Assembly: GCA_903844155.1 (NCBI GenBank)
Contig: CAIMSU010000109.1
Coordinates: 1-32,438 of the forward strand
Length of the DNA: 32,438 nt
Direction: 5' to 3'
From: an uncultured Pseudomonadota bacterium
GTDB taxonomy: Bacteria; Myxococcota_A; UBA796; SXON01
In this document: positions 22,872-30,980 of the stretch, one piece after another
Layout: each line of letters starts with the position of its first letter
How positions within the stretch are numbered: the first letter of the stretch is position 1
The notes under the pieces: model-generated
Database searches by the model: none
Told to the model about the DNA's origin: nothing
Seen by the model: only the letters and a program-made list of their open reading frames with translations
Made by a program: the position numbers and the translations under genes

Positions 22872-25487
22872 CTACTTCGCGGTGACCGGAGCGGGCGGCG
22901 TGGCGATCGAGGCGGGGGGGTTGAGGGCGGGGGTGACGGCGTCGTCCTCCCGCGCCTTGAACCCCCGGAGCCGCAGCGCGTTGGTGACCACCGAGACGGA
23001 CGAGAACGCCATCGCCCCGGAGGCGATCATCGGGGAGAGCAGGCCAAACGCCGCGACCGGGATGCCGACGGTGTTGTAGGCGAACGCCCAGAACAGGTTC
23101 TGCTTGATGATGCGGATGGTTTCCTTGGAGAGCTCGATCGCCGTCGCCACCTTGGCGATGTCGCCCTTGATGAGCGTGAGCGAAGCGGCCTCCATCGCAA
23201 CGTCCGTGCCGGTGCCGATCGCGAAGCTCACGTCAGCCGCGGCGAGCGCCGGGGCGTCGTTGATGCCGTCTCCGACCATGCCGACGACCTTGCCCTGCGC
23301 CTGCAGCTTGCGCACCAGCGCCACCTTTTCGCCTGGGGACGCCTCCGCCAGCACCTGTTCGATGCCTACCGCCTTGGCAATCGCCTCTCCGGTCCGGTGG
23401 TTGTCGCCGGTCGCCATGATGAGCTGCACGCCCATCCGATGAAGCCGCGCGACCGCCCCGGCGGAGCTCTCCTTGAGCGTGTCCGCCACGCCGATGACCG
23501 CGAGCGCGGAGCCGTCCATCGAGGCGAGGATCGCCGTGCGGCCTTGCTCCTCGATGGAAACCGCCGCCGCGTCGAGCGTGGCAAGCTCGACCCCAGCCTC
23601 GCGGAGCAACCGGCGGTTGCCCACCAGGATCGTATGCGGACCGGTGCCGTCCACCGCAGGCAACGTGGCGCGAACGCCCTGGCCCGTCACGGAGACGAAC
23701 TCGGTCGCGTCGACGATCGTGAGCCCGCGGGCCTTTGCGTGCGCGACGACCGCCTCGCCGAGTGGGTGTTCGGAGTACCGCTCAGCCGCTGCGACGAGCG
23801 CGAGCACGGCGTCCTCGGTGAGCGCCGTGAACCGCACGATGTCCGTGACCGCCGGCTCCCCTTTGGTGAGGGTGCCGGTCTTGTCGAAGATGAGGACGTC
23901 GATCTTCTGGGCCCGCTCCAGCGCCTCGGCGTTGCGGACGAGGATGCCGTTCTCCGCCGCTTTTCCCGTGCCGACCATGATCGCGGTGGGCGTTGCCAGG
24001 CCAAGCGCGCACGGGCACGCGATGACGAGGACCGCGACTGTCGGCACCATCGCCCCGACGAACCCCGCGCCGGCCAGCAGCCAGCCCACGAACGTGATGC
24101 CCGCCGCAACGAGCACGCCCGGCACGAAGCGCCCGGAGACCTCGTCCGCGAGCCGTTGGATGGCGGCCTTGGACCCCTGCGCGTCCTCGACCATGCGGAT
24201 GATCTGCGCCAGCGCGGTGTCGGCGCCAACGCGCGTGGCCTCGACCACCAGTCTGCCGTTGCGGTTCACGGTGGCGCCGATGACGACGTCGCCGGGTTCA
24301 CGCATCACCGCGAGGCTCTCGCCCGTGATCATCGACTCGTCCACCGCGGAGCTGCCCTCGCGCACGAGCCCGTCGACGGGGATGCGCTCGCCCGGGCGCA
24401 CGAGCACGCGATCGCCGACGATCACGGCCTCGACTGGGATCTCGCGCTCAACGCCGTCGCGAATCACGGTCGCGGTGCGGGGCTGGAGTCCGGCCAGCTT
24501 GCGGATCGCGTCGTTCGCCTGGGTCTTCGCGCGATCTTCGAGGTACTTGCCCAGCAAGATGAGCGTGACGATGACGCCGGCGGTCTCAAAGTAGAGGCCC
24601 ATTCCGGCCGCAGCGAGGAGCTTGTTGCCCATGAAAAAGAGGGCGTAGACACTGTACGCGTACGCTGCGCCCGTGCCGATTGCGATGAGCGTGTCCATGT
24701 TCGCGGAGCGGTTGCGCGCGAGCCTCCAGGCGATGCGGAAGAACTCGCGCCCGGCCCAGAACACGACCGGCGTCGTCAGGACGAACTGCACGAGCGCCGC
24801 GCCCGGAAACATCAGGTCCAACATGGCGATCGCCAGGACCGGGGCGGTCAGCACGCTGGCGACGATGAGCTTGCGCTTCAGATCTCGCAGGTGGTCCTGC
24901 TCGCGCACACGCACGTCGTCGGGGCGGCTGCCCGCCAACCCGCGCGACTCCGAAAGCGTCGGCCGCGGATCAATCGCTTTGTACCCGGCCTTCTCGACCG
25001 CTGCGAACAGCTCGCCCCAGGTCGCATCGCCCTCCACCGTCGCCTTCGCCGTGGCGATGTTCACCACCGCCGACCGCACCGTCGGCAGCTTCCCGAGCAC
25101 CTTCTCGATACGCGCCGCGCACGATGCGCACGTCATCCCTTCCACGGCGAACGTGACTTTGTTGGGGATGTGGTCGTCGAGTGAGGGCATGGGGTCCTGC
25201 AGCGGGGCGAGGCGTGAGCCCCGCGGACCGGCGACCCAGGTAGTAAGCGCGGCCGTCACAACGGCGAGTCGGTCCAGCAGCCGAGGCTTCGGCGAAACCT
25301 CCGGGTCAAAGCGCACCAACACCGAGCCGGTGACAGGGTTGACGCCAACGTCCAGCACCCCCGGCTCCGCGATCAGCGCCTCGCGCAGCTCCAGCGCGGC
25401 CTCGGGCGACCCGCGCATCGCCGGAACGCGGAGGCGCAGGCGGGAGCGGAGCTGATGCTGGATCGTGTACGCGGGAGCCAGGGTCAT
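22872..25487 (-). CDS. copA: Copper-exporting P1B-type ATPase CopA
   Basis: 871 residues. Residues 1-90 are an HMA-like domain without CxxC; about 108-175 is a standard HMA domain with MTCASC (Cys120, Cys123). The ATPase core has TGES (388-391), CPC (491-493) in the sixth helix, phosphorylated Asp535 (DKTGTLT), an SEHPLGEAV segment in the nucleotide domain, [10 protein letters not shown], and terminal helices with [12 protein letters not shown] and a NALRL-type end. CPC with these helices identifies Cu(I) transport out of the cytoplasm. Length exceeds the usual 750-830 because of the extra N-terminal domain, which resembles the separate protein encoded 4 nt upstream. Central enzyme of the copper part of the cluster. 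Confidence 0.95.
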   Translation of the reverse strand: MTLAPAYTIQHQLRSRLRLRVPAMRGSPEAALELREALIAEPGVLDVGVNPVTGSVLVRFDPEVSPKPRLLDRLAVVTAALTTWVAGPRGSRLAPLQDPMPSLDDHIPNKVTFAVEGMTCASCAARIEKVLGKLPTVRSAVVNIATAKATVEGDATWGELFAAVEKAGYKAIDPRPTLSESRGLAGSRPDDVRVREQDHLRDLKRKLIVASVLTAPVLAIAMLDLMFPGAALVQFVLTTPVVFWAGREFFRIAWRLARNRSANMDTLIAIGTGAAYAYSVYALFFMGNKLLAAAGMGLYFETAGVIVTLILLGKYLEDRAKTQANDAIRKLAGLQPRTATVIRDGVEREIPVEAVIVGDRVLVRPGERIPVDGLVREGSSAVDESMITGESLAVMREPGDVVIGATVNRNGRLVVEATRVGADTALAQIIRMVEDAQGSKAAIQRLADEVSGRFVPGVLVAAGITFVGWLLAGAGFVGAMVPTVAVLVIACPCALGLATPTAIMVGTGKAAENGILVRNAEALERAQKIDVLIFDKTGTLTKGEPAVTDIVRFTALTEDAVLALVAAAERYSEHPLGEAVVAHAKARGLTIVDATEFVSVTGQGVRATLPAVDGTGPHTILVGNRRLLREAGVELATLDAAAVSIEEQGRTAILASMDGSALAVIGVADTLKESSAGAVARLHRMGVQLIMATGDNHRTGEAIAKAVGIEQVLAEASPGEKVALVRKLQAQGKVVGMVGDGINDAPALAAADVSFAIGTGTDVAMEAASLTLIKGDIAKVATAIELSKETIRIIKQNLFWAFAYNTVGIPVAAFGLLSPMIASGAMAFSSVSVVTNALRLRGFKAREDDAVTPALNPPASIATPPAPVTAK

Positions 25488-25491
25488 CGGG

Positions 25492-26019
25492 TCATCCAGG
25501 CAGGAGGCGGGTGGCTTTGATGGGGCGCCGGTGCGTCCAGACGCTGAACACCATCAGCGCCCAGAACCACCACAATCGGACGGGAGACCGGAGCGCCGAC
25601 CGGAAGACCCACAGGTGTACCCAGACCAGGAGGCCCAGGTACACCACCCGCGCGGCACGCTCGGCCAGCTCCGCACGCCGGACGTCGCGCTGCTCGACCA
25701 GCGCGGTCGCGAACCTGGCCTCGTCCATCCGGTCCAGCAGGGGCGAGGCCTGCGAGTCGATGAGGAGCAGCGAAGCCCGGTCGTCGGTGAGGAGCGGGTC
25801 GTAGAAGATGGACAGCCGCGCGCGTTGCCGGTCGACGGTCACCCGGCGCACGCCCCGCAGCGCGATCAGGGCCTTCTCCAGCTTGATCCCGAGGGCTGGC
25901 GCATAGAGCAGGGGCGGGAGGTGGAGGCGCAGGTAGCCAGCGGTGCGCCTGGTCACCAGGATCTCACGCGGCCAGGTCCCGTGCTCGGTCTGAGCGACGG
26001 GCATCCGTTCGACGCTCAC
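25492..26019 (-). CDS. HMA-like domain membrane protein lacking CxxC
   Basis: 175 residues. Residues about 18-90 have a ferredoxin-like HMA fold pattern ([51 protein letters not shown]) without the metal-binding cysteines, the HMA_2-type. A helical linker follows, then one or two membrane segments ([30 protein letters not shown]). It looks like the N-terminal domain of the adjacent CopA encoded as a separate membrane protein and may dock on that ATPase. It starts at ATG 26019, overlapping the 79-aa gene by 4 nt. Confidence 0.68.
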   Translation of the reverse strand: MSVERMPVAQTEHGTWPREILVTRRTAGYLRLHLPPLLYAPALGIKLEKALIALRGVRRVTVDRQRARLSIFYDPLLTDDRASLLLIDSQASPLLDRMDEARFATALVEQRDVRRAELAERAARVVYLGLLVWVHLWVFRSALRSPVRLWWFWALMVFSVWTHRRPIKATRLLPG

Positions 26020-26255
26020 GATGTCCCCGGTCGTGGCGGGGGTTCGGCGATGGCGTCCGCGATGCGTTTGGGATCGTCGTCCGGGAGGGCATCGCGGATG
26101 GCGTCGGAGAGGCGCAGGGCGCGACGGGTGGCGCCCTTCAGGAGCCAGCGCCCGATCTGGTCCTGCGGAATCCCCCGCTTCTGGGCCGCGTATCCAACGG
26201 CAACACCGGCGCCGAAGAGGCCGACCGTGACGGCACCCGCGATCTTCCAGTTCAT
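26016..26255 (-). CDS. Small single-span membrane protein of the copper cluster
   Basis: 79 residues from ATG 26255, whose ATGA overlaps the ferredoxin stop. One N-terminal hydrophobic segment (IAGAVTVGLFGAGVAVGYAA) is followed by a basic amphipathic region (KRGIPQDQIGRWLLKGATRRALRLSDAIRDAL) and a Pro-rich tail. I do not recognise a family. The tight coupling on both sides says it functions with the copper proteins. A longer upstream start is possible in frame but would run through the ferredoxin gene. Confidence 0.6.
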   Translation of the reverse strand: MNWKIAGAVTVGLFGAGVAVGYAAQKRGIPQDQIGRWLLKGATRRALRLSDAIRDALPDDDPKRIADAIAEPPPRPGTS

Positions 26256-26536
26256 GGCCGCACCTCCACCCGAACGTCGCCCCACACGAGCGCCATGCAG
26301 CCGATCCGCTCGCCAGGAAGGAAGCACAGCTGCGTCAGCTTGGCCGATTCAAGCGCGTCGGGCGTCGAAAGCCCCTCTTCACCCTCCCAGATCGCCACAC
26401 GGCATTTTCCGCACGCGGGTGTGATGCCACAGCAACGCACGTCCGTCTCCCCGGCCTCCTCGGCGGCCTGCAGCAGGGACGCACCGGAATCGACGTCGAC
26501 CACCATGCCCGAGGGCTCAAAGCTCACGGTTGGCAT
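26252..26536 (-). CDS. [2Fe-2S] ferredoxin
   Basis: 94 residues of plant-type ferredoxin fold: VSFEPSGMVVDVDSGASLLQAAEEAG, then the cluster loop CCGITPACGKCRV and a fourth Cys in RIGCMA. It would carry electrons; no obvious partner oxidoreductase is encoded in the window. Within a copper operon it could supply an electron donor for a detoxification or repair step, or sense copper damage, because Fe-S clusters are copper targets; both are speculation. It starts at ATG 26536, 10 nt after the metal-binding lipoprotein gene. Confidence 0.82.
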   Translation of the reverse strand: MPTVSFEPSGMVVDVDSGASLLQAAEEAGETDVRCCGITPACGKCRVAIWEGEEGLSTPDALESAKLTQLCFLPGERIGCMALVWGDVRVEVRP

Positions 26537-26546
26537 GCGCGCTCCC

Positions 26547-26774
26547 TCACTTCACGGCAACGGGCACGAGATCCATCCCGCAGATCGGGCATTTTCCAGC
26601 GTTCGCCGCTTGCACCTCGGGGTGCATCGCGCACGTCCAGCCGGCCGTCGCATTTTGATTCGCCCGCTTGGTCGCCTGCGCGCGATCCACGGCCACCCGC
26701 GCCGGGTTCACCGCGTTCGCGCACGCGCTCACCGCCAGCAACGCCACGATCCCCGCCAGTCGCGCCGCGTGCAT
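26547..26774 (-). CDS. Small lipoprotein with heavy-metal-binding domain
   Basis: 75 residues. Signal peptide MHAARLAGIVALLAVSAC with lipobox VSAC (Cys18). The C-terminal half is a heavy-metal-binding module: WTCAMHPEVQAANAGKCPICGMDLVPV, with Cys, Met, His, then CPIC and GM ligands, as found in CusB-like and SilB-like proteins and some P-type ATPases. It probably captures copper in the periplasm. It is translated 6 nt after the preceding gene in the cluster. Confidence 0.85.
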   Translation of the reverse strand: MHAARLAGIVALLAVSACANAVNPARVAVDRAQATKRANQNATAGWTCAMHPEVQAANAGKCPICGMDLVPVAVK

Positions 26775-26780
26775 CGCCGT

Positions 26781-27047
26781 TCACGCCGGCTTCGGCTCGG
26801 TCGGGGGCGCCGACGCTCCCTTCCCGCGCGCCTCCTCCTCCTCGCGGATCTCGGCGACGAGATCCGAGAACTTCTCGCTCTGCTCGTGGTAGGCCTCGCG
26901 CCCCTTCTCCAGGAGTCCGCTCCCGGACTTCATCACCCCGCGGAGCAGCGGCCGGGTGACCTCCCGGATCTTCGGCCAGTTCTTCGAGACGAGCACGCCG
27001 GCCGCGACGCCGAGCGTAAAGGGTAGGATGTAGTTGCGTAATGCCAT
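26781..27047 (-). CDS. DUF5132/YtxH-like small membrane protein
   Basis: 88 residues. An N-terminal hydrophobic segment (YILPFTLGVAAGVLVSKNW) is followed by a helical charged region with LLRGVMKSGSGLLEKGREAYHEQSEKFSDLVAEIREEE, matching the pattern of DUF5132-type proteins often found near metal P-type ATPases. Function unknown. It starts at ATG 27047, 36 nt after csoR, and is the first structural gene of the cluster. Confidence 0.66.
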   Translation of the reverse strand: MALRNYILPFTLGVAAGVLVSKNWPKIREVTRPLLRGVMKSGSGLLEKGREAYHEQSEKFSDLVAEIREEEEARGKGASAPPTEPKPA

Positions 27048-27083
27048 GAGGGGCTCCGGTACGGGCGGGGGAGAACAGCGGGA

Positions 27084-27386
27084 CTAACGGGGCTTCCCGT
27101 TCTCCCAGTCAAAAAGGGTGAGGATCTCGGCGACCTTCTCGGCTCGTAGCTCGGGCGTGCCGTCCGCGAAGGCCTCGGTAACGCAGGTGTTGAGGTACGA
27201 CGCGAGGATGTTGCGCTCCACGCGGCGAACGGCAGCGTGGATCGCGCGGGTCTGCGTCAGGATGTCCACGCAGTACCGCCCCTCGACGATCATCGCCTTC
27301 ACTCCGCGCACCTGCCCCTCAATGCGCGCGAGCCCTTCAAGCTCGGCGGAATGATCGGGCATGTGGCAGTTGGACTTGTCCTTCAC
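27084..27386 (-). CDS. csoR: CsoR/RcnR family metal-responsive repressor
   Basis: 100 residues from GTG 27386, which has GGAG 6 nt upstream and the family N terminus KDKSNCHMPDHS. Core motifs are LARIEGQVRGVKAMIVEGRYCVDILTQ and ASYLNTCV. The sensor cysteines are Cys39 and Cys68; the His that completes the Cys-His-Cys copper site of CsoR is Tyr64 here. The N terminus offers Cys7, His8 and His12 as possible substitutes. It heads the 11-gene cluster and should repress it until metal binds; a matching operator overlaps the promoter at 27414-27442. A persulfide-sensing CstR-like role is the main alternative, but the neighbours are copper genes. Confidence 0.88.
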   Translation of the reverse strand: MKDKSNCHMPDHSAELEGLARIEGQVRGVKAMIVEGRYCVDILTQTRAIHAAVRRVERNILASYLNTCVTEAFADGTPELRAEKVAEILTLFDWENGKPR

Positions 27387-27413
27387 GGTGGCTCCGGTGT
27401 CGTAGACATGGCG

Positions 27414-27442
27414 ACCATACCCCATCCGGGGTAGGGTAGCAA
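27414..27442 (-). promoter_or_regulatory. Promoter and CsoR-type operator of the copper-arsenic cluster
   Basis: On the minus strand a -35-like TTGCTA (27442-27437) and a -10 TATGGT (27419-27414) are separated by exactly 17 nt. The spacer region carries the inverted repeat TACCCC-ATCC-GGGGTA (27418-27433), the form of known CsoR-family operators (TACCCC...GGGGTA). Bound repressor would block RNA polymerase. The predicted start near 27407 leaves a leader of about 21 nt with Shine-Dalgarno GGAG for csoR. The remaining 27443-27515 holds no other feature I can support. Confidence 0.72.
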
Positions 27443-27515
27443 GCGGAGGTGTTCGCTGATCGTCGATTCCCCCACGCGCCCCCCCCGCGCGAACGGAGCC
27501 CCCCGGCATCCTGCC

Positions 27516-28448
27516 GTGATGGTCGAGGCTGGGCACTACTCGCTCGCCGCGCGCCGATGCGCCGAGGACGCTGAAGCCATCGAGGTTCCCGGTCTCGGGC
27601 GTTGGTGGGGCGCGACCAGCGGCACCACCCGGGCCTCATTCAATCGCGCGGCGGACGCGGTGCGACGCTGTCGAGCGGCCGGACAGTCGGCGCGTCTCGG
27701 CCTGATGGTCGGCGATCTCGCCATTCCCGGTGGCACCAGGCCTGCGGCTGCCGCGTGGGCGCTGCCCGAGAGCTACCGAACGATCCTTGCCGCAAACACG
27801 CTCAACGATCAGGACGTCGACGTCTGGGGCGAGGCCGCCTGCCGAAACCTCGGGCGTCGACGTCTCCTTGACGTCGCTCGACACCGGCACGCCTCCGGGC
27901 CCGCGTCGTACGCCGCGTGGGGCTGGGCGCTGCTCCACGACGGGGAAGGGATCCGCCTCGTGTCCGACGTCTCGCTGGACTGGGAGGGGGACGTTCGCGC
28001 GGCGGTGCTCACGCGGGGCGTCGCCGCCCTGTGTCCGCTCGTGTTCGCCGGGCTGAAGGAGGCGATCTTCCGCGCCGGGTACGCCCGCCACGTCGCGATC
28101 TACGCGCTCGCCGACGACCCGTGGATCGACGTGAAGCTTCGCGCTGCCGCAGCGGCAGTCGCCCAACTTCGCCTCGGAGACGTTGGCGAACAGGTGGACG
28201 AGCTGCTCGCCGGCGAGCGTTGGCGGGAGACGCGATGGCTCGCGGCCGACCTCGTCGCCCCCGGTGAGCGGGCGTGGCCCGACTTCCTGGCGGCTGCGCG
28301 CTGCCACCATCCCAGCCTGTGTGAGCTTTCTTTGATGCTTCAAGTCGGCCTTTCGGAGAGTCCATGCCCCGCGAACCCCGAGCTACCCGCCCTCCCGTCA
28401 GCCCCAGCGTGCGCGGGGACGAAGAAAACTTCCCGCTGCTCCGCCTGA
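27516..28448 (+). CDS. Unrecognised protein, possible helical-repeat fold
   Basis: 310 residues from GTG 27516 (ATG 27519 equally possible). There is no signal peptide or membrane segment. The N-terminal third is rich in Ala/Arg with RWWGATSGTTRASFNRAADAVRRC; the middle contains WALPESYRTILAANTLNDQDVDVWGEAACRNLGRRRLLDVARHRH; residues about 190-260 are helical and HEAT-like (DDPWIDVKLRAAAAAVAQLRLGDVGEQVDELLAGERWRETRWLAADLV). I know no family. It overlaps the next gene by 85 nt, and its last 28 residues, which lie in that overlap, are Pro/Ser-rich and look untypical, so the functional part may end near residue 282. It is divergent from csoR. Confidence 0.5.
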   Translation: MMVEAGHYSLAARRCAEDAEAIEVPGLGRWWGATSGTTRASFNRAADAVRRCRAAGQSARLGLMVGDLAIPGGTRPAAAAWALPESYRTILAANTLNDQDVDVWGEAACRNLGRRRLLDVARHRHASGPASYAAWGWALLHDGEGIRLVSDVSLDWEGDVRAAVLTRGVAALCPLVFAGLKEAIFRAGYARHVAIYALADDPWIDVKLRAAAAAVAQLRLGDVGEQVDELLAGERWRETRWLAADLVAPGERAWPDFLAAARCHHPSLCELSLMLQVGLSESPCPANPELPALPSAPACAGTKKTSRCSA

Positions 28449-29110
28449 TCGACGCCACGCGCGCCGACGAGGCCCGGATCGCCGAGAAGGTCGCGCTCCG
28501 CCGTCACCTCCTCGCCGAGCAGACCGGGCTGTCGGGCCGTGCGCTCACCGAGGAGCTCGCCACCGAGCTGATCGAGGACGCCAAGCTCCGATCCGCGGCG
28601 ATCGGCGCCGGCTTCGCGCTCCCGTGGACGATCCCGCTGGTCGGCTTCTGGGGATCGATGGCGTTGACCGTCCTCGGCGCGGCGCTCTGGCAGACCACCA
28701 ACGAGGTTGAACTCGTCTACGAGCTGGGGTACGCGTACGGCACCGCGCTGAGCCCCGAGCAGAAGCGCGTCACGGCGTTCTGGCTCGTCCAACTGACCAA
28801 TTACGACGATCTCCGGCAGCGCGCGTTGACGACCGGCGTGAACCTTACTGTTCGCAAGCTCGTCCAGAAGCTCGTCGCCGTTGGCCTGATGCGCGCGTAC
28901 GCGGCGAGCGCGCACACGGTGATGGTGGCGCGGATGGTCGGCGGCAAACCGTCACAACCCTGGTACGTGCGGGCGACCGAGTACCTCGGCGTGCCCGTGC
29001 TCTTCTACTTCGGCTGGAAAAGCACGAGCGGCGTGGCGAAACGGGCGGTCGCCTACTTCCGGGAGGAGGTGGGCTTCGAGGTCATCGAGGGCGGACGGCC
29101 GCGCTCCTGA
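28364..29110 (+). CDS. EcsC-like protein (tentative) with hydrophobic segment
   Basis: 248 residues. ATG 28364 is supported by GGAGAG starting 9 nt upstream. The N-terminal 70 residues are charged and helical; a hydrophobic stretch lies at about 82-112 (GAGFALPWTIPLVGFWGSMALTVLGAALW), then LVYELGYAYGTALSPEQKRVTAFWLVQ, LTVRKLVQKLVAVGLMRAYAAS, and LGVPVLFYFGWKSTSGVAKRAVAYFREE. The pattern loosely resembles EcsC family proteins, but I cannot show a diagnostic motif. It overlaps the previous gene by 85 nt in another frame and the convergent surface protein gene by 58 nt. Confidence 0.5.
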   Translation: MPREPRATRPPVSPSVRGDEENFPLLRLIDATRADEARIAEKVALRRHLLAEQTGLSGRALTEELATELIEDAKLRSAAIGAGFALPWTIPLVGFWGSMALTVLGAALWQTTNEVELVYELGYAYGTALSPEQKRVTAFWLVQLTNYDDLRQRALTTGVNLTVRKLVQKLVAVGLMRAYAASAHTVMVARMVGGKPSQPWYVRATEYLGVPVLFYFGWKSTSGVAKRAVAYFREEVGFEVIEGGRPRS

Positions 29111-30873
29111 CGCCTCGGGCGTCGCCGCAGGCCTGCGCCTCCAAAGAACAACAGCGCCATCGTTCCACTGCAACAACTTCCGGACCCGCAGTCGGTCTGC
29201 GTGGCGGTGCCGGGGTCCGACGACCCGCAGCCGGTGTACCCGACGTCGCCGCCGGAGGGGCTGGTGTCGAGCGCGCCGCTGTCGCCAAGGGAGGCGATGG
29301 CCTCGAAGTCAAACTCCGTGGACACCACGCCGCCGTCGCCGTCCTCAACCGAAAGGGTGATCGTCCACCGACCCTCATCCTGAACGTCGATCACCACGGA
29401 TCCGTCCGGGGCAACCTGGAAAAAGTCCGGTCCGCCGCTGGAGGAGAACGTCAGCGGATCGGCGCCCGGATCGCTCCCGACGATGTCGCCGCCCCACCAG
29501 TCGCCCACGCGCATCACCAGGCTGCCGTCGCGCAGAAACGACGGGAGCGTCATCGATGGGATGACGTTGTTGATGGTGAGCACATCGTCGAGGGTGTCGA
29601 CCACCGCGCCGGAGGAGTCCGTCGCCACGACGTGGAGCGACAGATCCCCGTCGTCCAGGGTGAAGCAGTCCAGCGTCGCGCCGCTGATCGTGCAGGACGC
29701 CAGGGGCCCGGAGGGGTCCGTCCAGGTCCACGTCAGCCCGGGGTCACAGCCGTCCGTGCCCGCCCAGGCGAGGGTCTCGTCGCCTTCGGAGACGCTGGCG
29801 AGGTGGGTGATCGACGCTGTGCCGGGCTCGTCGACGACGCCGTCGCAGTTGTTGTCGATGCCGTCGCAGAGGTCGGGGGCGCCCGGGTAGACGCTGGGGT
29901 CGGCGTCATTGCAGTCGCCGTCGTCCACGCTCACGCCGTCGCCGTCTGCGTCCGGGGCGACGGGACAGCCGCCGATGCGCAGGACGTCGAGCTGAGCGGC
30001 GCTCGGGTCGCCGATGACGAGGTCGTTGCAGCCATCGCCGGACACGTCTGCGGTCGTCAAGAGCGTGGCGCCGACCGGGACATCCGCGCTGACAACCCCA
30101 GAGCCGTCCCCCGGGAACACCTCCACGCGGTCGGCTTCGAGCACGATCAGCTCGTCGAGGCCGTCGGCGTCGAGATCGGCCTGCAGCATGCGGACAGGCA
30201 CCGCAGCGAGCGCCGTGTCGCCGCCGTCGAGATCGCGGATCACCTGCGCGTCCGAGAGGGCCACGCGCCATGACATGCCGTTGCCGATGACGTCGGCCAG
30301 AACGCCGCCGAGCGCGAGGCTGGAGACCCCGCGGCTGCCGAGGTCGCCGAGGGTGTCGCCGCCGACGGCGGAGGCGGCCAGATCGGTCGCGTTCATGGCG
30401 ACGCGGACGGTGCCGGTCGCGACGAGGTTCGTGGCGGTCGGCCCGGTGAAACCCCCGCCACCGTCATCCGTCCAGAGCGTCACCGTGCCATCGCCCGCGA
30501 CGGCGATGCCCGGCGCTCCGCCAAAGTCCTCGGAAAAGACGCCGGAGCACGCTGATCCGTCGACGACCACCGGGGCGTCGGGCATGGCCCCCGACCACGA
30601 CGACCGGACGAGCCCTGCGTCCCCGCAGCTCACGAGATCGTCCCAGCCGTCGCCGTCGAGATCGTAGGCGAGGGTGGCCAACTCGGCGTCCACCGATCCG
30701 AGCGCGGTTCCGCTGGCGTCCAGGAGCTCCGTCGACGTCGCCGCAGAGGCGAGCAGCCGTCGGCCCTCGGGCCGAAGCGCGGTTGTCAGGGCGGTCGGGA
30801 CCTCGTCGACCGGGATCGCGGTCGCGGGCACGAGCGTGAACGCCCGGGCCTGCGCGACAAACAGTAGCAACAT
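29053..30873 (-). CDS. Secreted FG-GAP/MopE-motif protein with MYXO-CTERM-like tail
   Basis: 606 residues. ATG 30873 has GGAG 5 nt upstream and gives a short signal peptide (MLLLFVAQARA). Residues about 30-300 hold degenerate FG-GAP-type repeats with calcium-loop patterns DLDGDGWDDLV, DLDADGLDELIV and DVSGDGCNDLVIGD, suggesting an integrin-like propeller. Residues about 308-349 are one MopE-type motif (DADGDGVSVDDGDCNDAD, then DGIDNNCDGVVDE). Two beta-sandwich, cadherin-like or PKD-like segments follow (about 350-530). The C terminus has CGSGSCC, a hydrophobic stretch and RRRPRR, resembling MYXO-CTERM, then 18 extra residues encoded over the convergent gene. A cell-surface protein; ligand unknown. 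It is divergent from the caspase-like gene. Confidence 0.82.
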   Translation of the reverse strand: MLLLFVAQARAFTLVPATAIPVDEVPTALTTALRPEGRRLLASAATSTELLDASGTALGSVDAELATLAYDLDGDGWDDLVSCGDAGLVRSSWSGAMPDAPVVVDGSACSGVFSEDFGGAPGIAVAGDGTVTLWTDDGGGGFTGPTATNLVATGTVRVAMNATDLAASAVGGDTLGDLGSRGVSSLALGGVLADVIGNGMSWRVALSDAQVIRDLDGGDTALAAVPVRMLQADLDADGLDELIVLEADRVEVFPGDGSGVVSADVPVGATLLTTADVSGDGCNDLVIGDPSAAQLDVLRIGGCPVAPDADGDGVSVDDGDCNDADPSVYPGAPDLCDGIDNNCDGVVDEPGTASITHLASVSEGDETLAWAGTDGCDPGLTWTWTDPSGPLASCTISGATLDCFTLDDGDLSLHVVATDSSGAVVDTLDDVLTINNVIPSMTLPSFLRDGSLVMRVGDWWGGDIVGSDPGADPLTFSSSGGPDFFQVAPDGSVVIDVQDEGRWTITLSVEDGDGGVVSTEFDFEAIASLGDSGALDTSPSGGDVGYTGCGSSDPGTATQTDCGSGSCCSGTMALLFFGGAGLRRRPRRQERGRPPSMTSKPTSSRK

Positions 30874-30892
30874 GGGGGCTCCATCTCGGGGC

Positions 30893-30898
30893 ACGATA
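30893..30898 (-). promoter_or_regulatory. Candidate -10 hexamer TATCGT of the FG-GAP gene
   Basis: Minus-strand TATCGT (30898-30893) predicts a start near 30886, leaving a 13-nt leader that contains the Shine-Dalgarno GGAG. It contrasts with the leaderless genes, which lack such a site. Confidence 0.35.
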
Positions 30899-30950
30899 GC
30901 CGGGATTCGGCGGCGACCGCGCGCCGTGGATCCCGCGTCGCCTCGCGTGT

Positions 30951-30956
30951 TACCCT
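30951..30956 (+). promoter_or_regulatory. Candidate extended -10 (TGT-TACCCT) of the caspase-like gene
   Basis: TACCCT at 30951-30956 is preceded by TGT (extended -10). It predicts a start near 30963 and an 18-nt leader carrying GAAGG before ATG 30981. Confidence 0.35.
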
Positions 30957-30980
30957 CCACCGCTCTCCGAAGGCAGGTAG

